This document shows, piece by piece, positions 58,345-64,000 of a stretch of 64,000 nt of DNA; the first letter of the stretch is position 1, and each line of letters starts with the position of its first letter. The position numbers and the translations under genes were made by a program. This DNA comes from Gonapodya prolifera JEL478 (lineage: Eukaryota > Monoblepharomycota > Monoblepharidomycetes > Monoblepharidales > Gonapodyaceae), in contig KQ965736.1 in the NCBI GenBank assembly GCA_001574975.1, positions 724,910 through 788,909 on the forward strand. The letters are read 5' to 3'. The notes under the pieces were generated by a model. It was not told where the DNA came from. It saw nothing but the letters and a program-made list of their open reading frames with translations, and did no database searches.

Positions 58345-61300
58345 TTAGAATAAAATGCTGCGCAATACTGCAGATTTGCTTTCTTCAATGATAAGATCCA
58401 TTCGTTTGCCGAGTTGGAGAAAGCGTTTTTCCTCCAGATTTGCTTTCAACGCTCGGAGAATTCCAAAACACTTGGAGCGCTTGAGAGTTAAAACGTCACA
58501 AAACGCACGGCAGCCGAGCCTATACAAAGAGGCTTATGCGGACAAGAAAAGCAAATATCAATCAACTCCACGTACCACTCGACTTGCAGTTTGGTGATCT
58601 GACACTCGCAACCGTTCTCTCGCGCAATAACACAATTAATACGATTCTTGATGATAGCGCAGGCATACCTAATCGTGCTTCGAATAGTTCCTAATATGAA
58701 AGGATAGTTTAACAGAAAATCTTGAGGGAAAAAAGTACCGACTTACGAAGGATGAACACTTGGTTGAAGTTGGACATCTCCTTCAAGAACGCGAGCATTT
58801 TTATTGCACTTAGCCTCAAATTTTGATAGATGTTGAGGAGAATGATAGATGTTGAGTTCAATGAAGCGTCAAGGAATAAGGGGTGGAACTTGGGCTTTAG
58901 TGATCTGTGCAATGTAAAGAGATCAGAAGGTCCTCACAACCAGGTCGTGAGTTGCTCTCACTGGAGTAGTTTGTATTGAAGGTTTTGTCCAGGCTTACGG
59001 TACGTATCCATTGAAAGGTTCTCACGAACGTCTGGAATGAGACGTCTGGTCACACCACAAGTTCGAAACCTCATAAACCTTACTCACACGAATTTGCATA
59101 ACGAGTATAATCGGCCTTCACCGCAAGGGTCTTTGTATTTATGAGAATCCCACACCAGGGAAACTCTACCAGGCAAGTGAGTTATTGTACCAATTGCCTT
59201 CAACAACATTTTAACAAAACTCACCTAGAGGACTGCAGTGTTCTTTTGTACCGGTGGGATTCCAATCGCGGACGTGTGGAAGCATCTTTCCTTCGACTTC
59301 TAAATCGAAATTGACCAGAGTTTTCGTTTTGTTGATAAAGCAGCCATATTTGGGATGTCCTATAGCGTCAGTTTGTGCAGATGATCAATGGTTGAAGCAC
59401 GCTGTAAAGCGATAATGTACCTTGATACATTATCTTCAGAAACTGGCTCGCCTTTTCCTTGGACAGTGAAATGTACAAGAAGTCATCTATCAATCGCAAG
59501 AGGATCTGGTCGGCATTATTTGGCCATGAGAATGCTTGATTTGCCACCATCAGAGGTAAACTCACCCCATCGTTACCGACTGTGAATGCCAGCACAGTAC
59601 GCTCCATGTCGCCGTAGAAAAAGCTACCGACAAAGACCCCAAAGACATGAAGCTGGACTTTTGACACCAAAATAGACAAACGTAAAAGCACCTGCAAAGT
59701 AGTGACGACAAAACGGAGCCTTGGGGTATCCCAACAGTTTGTCGATAGAACTTTTTCCCAATCTTCACGATATTGTTTCGAATGTGTTCCTCTACGGTCC
59801 GGATGAGCTCTTCACGGAGCTCGTACGGATAGACGACCTTTGTTAGTGAAAACTGTCATTCCTTGTGAGCTGGGGGGGATTTGCAAAACTTATATCGAAC
59901 CTGATCAATGAAAATCGTATTCCTCAGTGTTCGGGCAAGCCCAGCGGCGAACTCTTGAAACTGAACGAAATCACCTGAGATTGCAATCGGGAAGACAGTG
60001 GCACTATCGCATCATCATCCGGTCACTTCAAAAGGGGCAGCAACTTGCCTGCGTCTCCTGCTTTTCTCACGTAGGTCTTCTTTATACGACCCGCCGCCGG
60101 GTGTATCATCGAATATTTGTGCACCACATACTCGTCCTATACCGACCGAGTTAGGTTGACCAAGATAAAATTATCACTTGAATCTTACCAAAGTCATCAT
60201 ATTATCCAGAATTTCGAGGAGTTTGTCATGTGTTAGCGTGTCAAACGCAGCCTTGACATCCACTTTTGCAAAGAAGAGCTTGGGCAGTCGATCGGAAGTC
60301 CCGTTGGAGGCACTACCCCCGTCCACCATTCCAAGTCGAAGTGTTTCACGGAATGACTTTAGTCTGGTGTAGATCTCATTCATGCCGAGAACAGACGCCC
60401 CAAAAAGCGTAGGGTTGAGCGACTGTGAGTTGATTTAGCATCAATCAACACAATCACACACGATGGTACGAGACTAACTTTCTCCAACGTCAACGCCTGG
60501 AATGCATTCGACATGCTGCCATTTACTGAGGAGACTCCTGGCAACTGTTTAGCAGCAGGTAGTCCGCCAGGATATAAGGCAGCACGCTGGGAAGGCTTTT
60601 TCGGCAAAAGGGCTGACATAATTTCCTGAATTAGTGAGCCAGTCAGCTTTGAGTGCGTAAATGGAATGACATCTTCTCACCTCGCGAGTAAACTTGCGTT
60701 TCAAATTCATTATTGGACGTGCGCCTGCTTCCTTCGGAAGCATACGAACAAACGAGAATCCAAATTGCCTCGAAAGAATAACATCACCAGCTTCGGCCTT
60801 TTCATAGAATGACATACTACGATTGAGCGAAAGTAACCAAATCAATAGTAAGATACGCACCAGGGATACTTCTTCGAAATTCGAGCTTCCCAAAGCTGCA
60901 AGGAGAGGTTCAGACAGTTCCTGCCATACGTCGTGCCGAAAGTAGAATACTCGATTCTTCATTGGTGCCGATTCTGTTACGTGGAAGGAAGTCTGAACAC
61001 GGAGTTCAAAGAAATTGGTTGCGATGGATAAAATTGGTTTATTATTAGAAATTTCGTGGCTCCTACCCTGATCAAGGGGAGGACGAAGTGCTCCCCGAAC
61101 CACCAAAGAAATTCTGCCAGAAGCTTGGATCGTTTGACAAAATCTGTCAGTGGAACATGCTTTTGCTCCCGGCGAGGTGCGAGCCACTTGACCGCCTTGA
61201 CCTACCAGAATGGTTAGACACAACAATTAGAACGACTTATTGCTGTGAGCAAAACGGATTCCCTCATGTTGAGCTCACTGAAAAACCATCAAGGAGATCT

Positions 61301-63912
61301 TGGAGTGTTAGAGTCTCAAAGCGACGGAGCTGAACAACTCTAGCAATGACTTCAAGAGAATGAGGAAATCAACAATTACGATATTAAAAATTCTCTCAAT
61401 CCGGGACTTACATCTTTGTATTACTGTCCTATTCGCCGTGGAACCCCAAACAAACTTGGGGAACACTCGATCCACTATTGCTTCCACATATGCAGCCACC
61501 TCGAATCAGAACAACTCTTCCAGAATGGTGCGCAAAATTCTCTCCGAAAGTACTTTTCTTACCCGCCGATACTGCACTACACTACGCAGTAAATTGACTG
61601 GTGGTTGGGAACTTGAAGTTGAAGCCTTGGAAGAGCCTTCAATTGAAACACTTCATACACCACTGCAGCGACAGAAAACAGACATACCGCTTTTTCTCCT
61701 TCCCCAACAACAACGTCGGTATCTTCTCTCGGACAATGAAAACGCATCAGAGCCGTCCAATTGATACGGTTGGCCCCAGTAACCACTCGCCGAACCAATC
61801 CCATGAATATCTTAAGCCGCTTGGGTACTTGGCAACGCGCCATTGCCGCCACGGTACGCTGCGTCAGGTGTCCAAATCTCGCTCGAGGGTCCGCGAGAAT
61901 TGCACGACGGGAGGGTGGAAGGGCGAAGCGCGTCGTAAATGGGAATATGGAAGCAAGAACAGACCAGGCAATGTGTGAAGCGGAGTGCGTGGGGCGAACG
62001 CGCGATAGAACGTCTGAGATGGATGATATGATATGATGACATAAGTGCAAAGGTCGGTTACCAAGACAAACTTACGGTGTTTAGGCAACCCTACCAAGAT
62101 GGTCCCCTTGCGACCACGAGCAGGCCGAGCATAGAATATGCGCGATCGTGAAAAGACGAGCTGAGTGGGTTTCCTTTCGAACCAACTAGATCAGTCGGAA
62201 TCCGCTTTACAATAACGCTGGGCTTTTACACACTCAAAGAACCCCTTGACTGTCACTCCCGGTTTATTCCCGTCTCCCACCCTGGGTTCTCCCGGGGGTT
62301 CCACTATACGCGTAGTCGGTGTGCCCATGTCAGAGGCCATCGTGTTCCCTTCCGGATGTGAAGCAAGGTTCGGCGGGAGAACGGGTAGATCCCAGTCCAA
62401 ATCCATGTCGAATTCGTCACAATCGCCAAACTCGTCCAGATCCATTCCACTCTCCGAGGCATTACTGGGGTTGCGGTTCTGACCTTGGAGTGCAGCGTCA
62501 GTGGCGCTGGTCACAGCTGCAACCTCGACTACGCCATCGCCCATGGGTAGAATGGCAGCCTGTCTCCCGTGCACGATGTCCTCAATACCTGCCGGGTCTC
62601 TCACGCTCGATTCCGAAGGAGATGGTAGCGTTGGATTGCGAGAGACGTCTTCAGATGTGCATCCGTCGCCAGTCTGGACTTTTTTGCGTTTTGGTGTGTG
62701 TCGCTTCCTCTTCTTCGATGCTGCAGCGACTTGTGAAGGTGAGACCATCAGAACTTCCGATACGGCAGTAGTGGAAGGAGCTGGCAAGGCGTTTGCCGCA
62801 GTTGTGATTGGGTGTGTCCCCACCCTGCGTTTCTTCTTCCCGTGCTCTGGTTCAAAAGGATCGCTTGGCGTTTTCCCACTCGTAGTATCTCTTGTTTTTA
62901 GTCCAGGTAGCCCCCCTCTCTTTCGCTTTTTTGATCCACGTTTGGGTGGTGGGGGAGGTTGGTTTCCTGTTGTGGTCGTCGTGGCCAACTGCACCTGCGG
63001 AATAGGCGTGTGGTTCATTCCGAAGGAGTCACGTGAGATCATGCCTGGATGAACAAGTTCAGACGCTGGAGCGCCTGTAGAATGTTCCGTGTTATCTCGT
63101 GACCACTCGGATTACGACTTCTGACGTACCTGCAAGCTGGAACCAGCATCCATTCGATAGTGGAAGAAAGATGTAGAGCGAGGTGAGTATGTACGTCATG
63201 AGGGGATCACCGATCCTGAAAATGGTAATAAACAAGGGGAAGTCGGGGAAGTTTTACAAGTGCCAATGGCGTTTAGTTCATAACGACGGGAGGTACAAGA
63301 GTCTCAGTGCCATTCTCAAGCTCACCGGCCCAAAAGTTCCTCCCACGCAGGGCTCTTGACCTGATTTACGAGCGTGTTCGGGAAGTAGTTCTCGACACTT
63401 CGGGTCCCCGGAAGACAGTGAGTGGACTTGTCCCCAATCTACCACACAATGTGTGCAGTCGACCCATGGAGCCAATCATATAAAAAGAGGTTTGGTCCAA
63501 ATCTGCAATGTGATCACTAGGAATTCTGCATACCTGCCGATACCCGAAGGCAAGCACATTCGGAGTGCCCGATCGCAATATCCGTTCTATGGCACGATTT
63601 ACGAGCTGAAGAAAATCCTGCATCAGTCTTCTTGACTAAAAGTACTTTTAGTGGACACACCTCTCCTTGACCAGCTTGAGAAGCCCCTGGTTCTGCCTTT
63701 GGCGGCGGCCACCTTCCTCCCAGACTTCGCGCAACAAACGCACGCTCAAGAATGTCACTAAGCCCTGGTGCATGTTCAATGTCGCCGGCTATTGGATCCG
63801 TTTCTTGCACAGTGGAGGTGCCTGGAGTGTCCTGAGTCACGAACTGGCAATGCTCACGCAAAAAGACACCCAATGGAACGGGAGGGGATTCAAACAGCTC
63901 TGCGAGCAGCAT
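58345..63912 (-). CDS. TERT: Telomerase reverse transcriptase
   Basis: TERT copies its RNA template onto chromosome ends. All family domains appear in order on the minus strand. TEN: ELFESPPVPLGVFL, QLVNRAIERILRSGTPNVLA, ENYFPNTLVNQVKSPAWEEL and LTSLYIFLPLSNGCWFQLAG. Next is a basic and acidic linker (62191-63042). TRBD: IFYARPARGRKGTILVGLPK (CP), YVEAIVDRVFPKFVWGSTAN (QFP) and LAEFLWWFGEHFVLPLIR with VTESAPMKNRVFYFRHDVW (T). RT: RQFGFSFVRMLPKEAGARPI (1/2), FFAKVDVKAAFDTL (A, Asp), FYRQTVGIPQGSVLSSLLC (B'), LLRLIDDFLYIS (C, Asp-Asp), HPKYGCFINKTKTLVNF (D) and FPWCGILINTKTL (E). CTE: LKPKFHPLFLDASLNSTSII, QITKLQVEWLGCRAFCDVL, stop at 58345. More than a dozen introns. I place the start at 63912. 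The first one or two N-terminal junctions (63630-63900) are unresolved and a further upstream exon cannot be excluded. Confidence 0.93.
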
Positions 63913-64000
63913 CGGTCCTCAAATCACGCGAATTCCTGTGCAGTCGGTCTTCGCCTGTGATACTGTGGTCACTAGCAGCAATTTCTGAGTGTACCTTCCA

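Noticed and set aside
58345-61226. Reverse transcriptase of a LINE or other retroelement
   Set aside because: Motifs read as TERT (VGIPQGS, IDDF, FPWCG, TRBD QFP motif, TEN domain), the gene has spliceosomal introns, and there is no endonuclease, gag or terminal repeat.

Overview
The window is eukaryotic nuclear DNA from a fungus. It is gene-dense, with many short introns (mostly 50-90 bp, GT...AG, often GTGAGT/GTACGT donors), compact intergenic gaps and fungal-type proteins: an SPX-EXS Syg1/Xpr1 protein, Gup1, an Ssz1-like Hsp70 and Dal5-like and DHA2 MFS transporters. Three genes belong to families tied to motile cilia and flagella: ZMYND12, CFAP299 and CCDC96/CFAP184. Flagellar genes beside fungal transporters point to a zoosporic (chytrid-type) fungus. 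That lineage call is inference.

Layout, left to right. At 1-4661 lies a very long coiled-coil protein (minus strand, running off the left edge) with a run of 14-residue repeats. Next come a small EthD-like protein (-), SNU114 (+, 12 exons), an XPR1/SYG1 phosphate or inositol-pyrophosphate sensor-exporter (+, 12 exons including a 12-nt microexon), a DHA2-type MFS transporter (-) and ZMYND12 (+). Then follow a SWIM zinc-finger protein (-) and GUP1 (-). GUP1 is head-to-head with CFAP299 (+), only 72 bp between start codons. CFAP299 converges on RAT1/XRN2 (-). From 29.2 to 35.9 kb are two tandem Dal5-like MFS genes (-) that share an apparently identical 1.74 kb block, introns included, inside otherwise diverged copies. 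Then come an Ssz1/HSPA14-like Hsp70 (-), two small glycine-rich two-TM proteins head-to-head, and two ABCG half-transporters head-to-head. A 2.4 kb stretch without a confident gene follows. The right end holds an F-box-like protein (-), CCDC96 (+), an unrecognised coiled-coil gene (+), and an almost complete telomerase reverse transcriptase gene (-) at 58345-63912.

Functionally the window mixes housekeeping RNA genes (SNU114, RAT1), lipid and translation genes (GUP1, SSZ1), telomere maintenance (TERT), membrane transport (one XPR1, three MFS, two ABCG) and flagellar axoneme genes. No operon-like organisation is expected. The repeated head-to-head pairs suggest shared promoters. All splice structures were read by eye from reading frame, splice signals and family conservation. 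Gene ends are firmer than internal exon borders.
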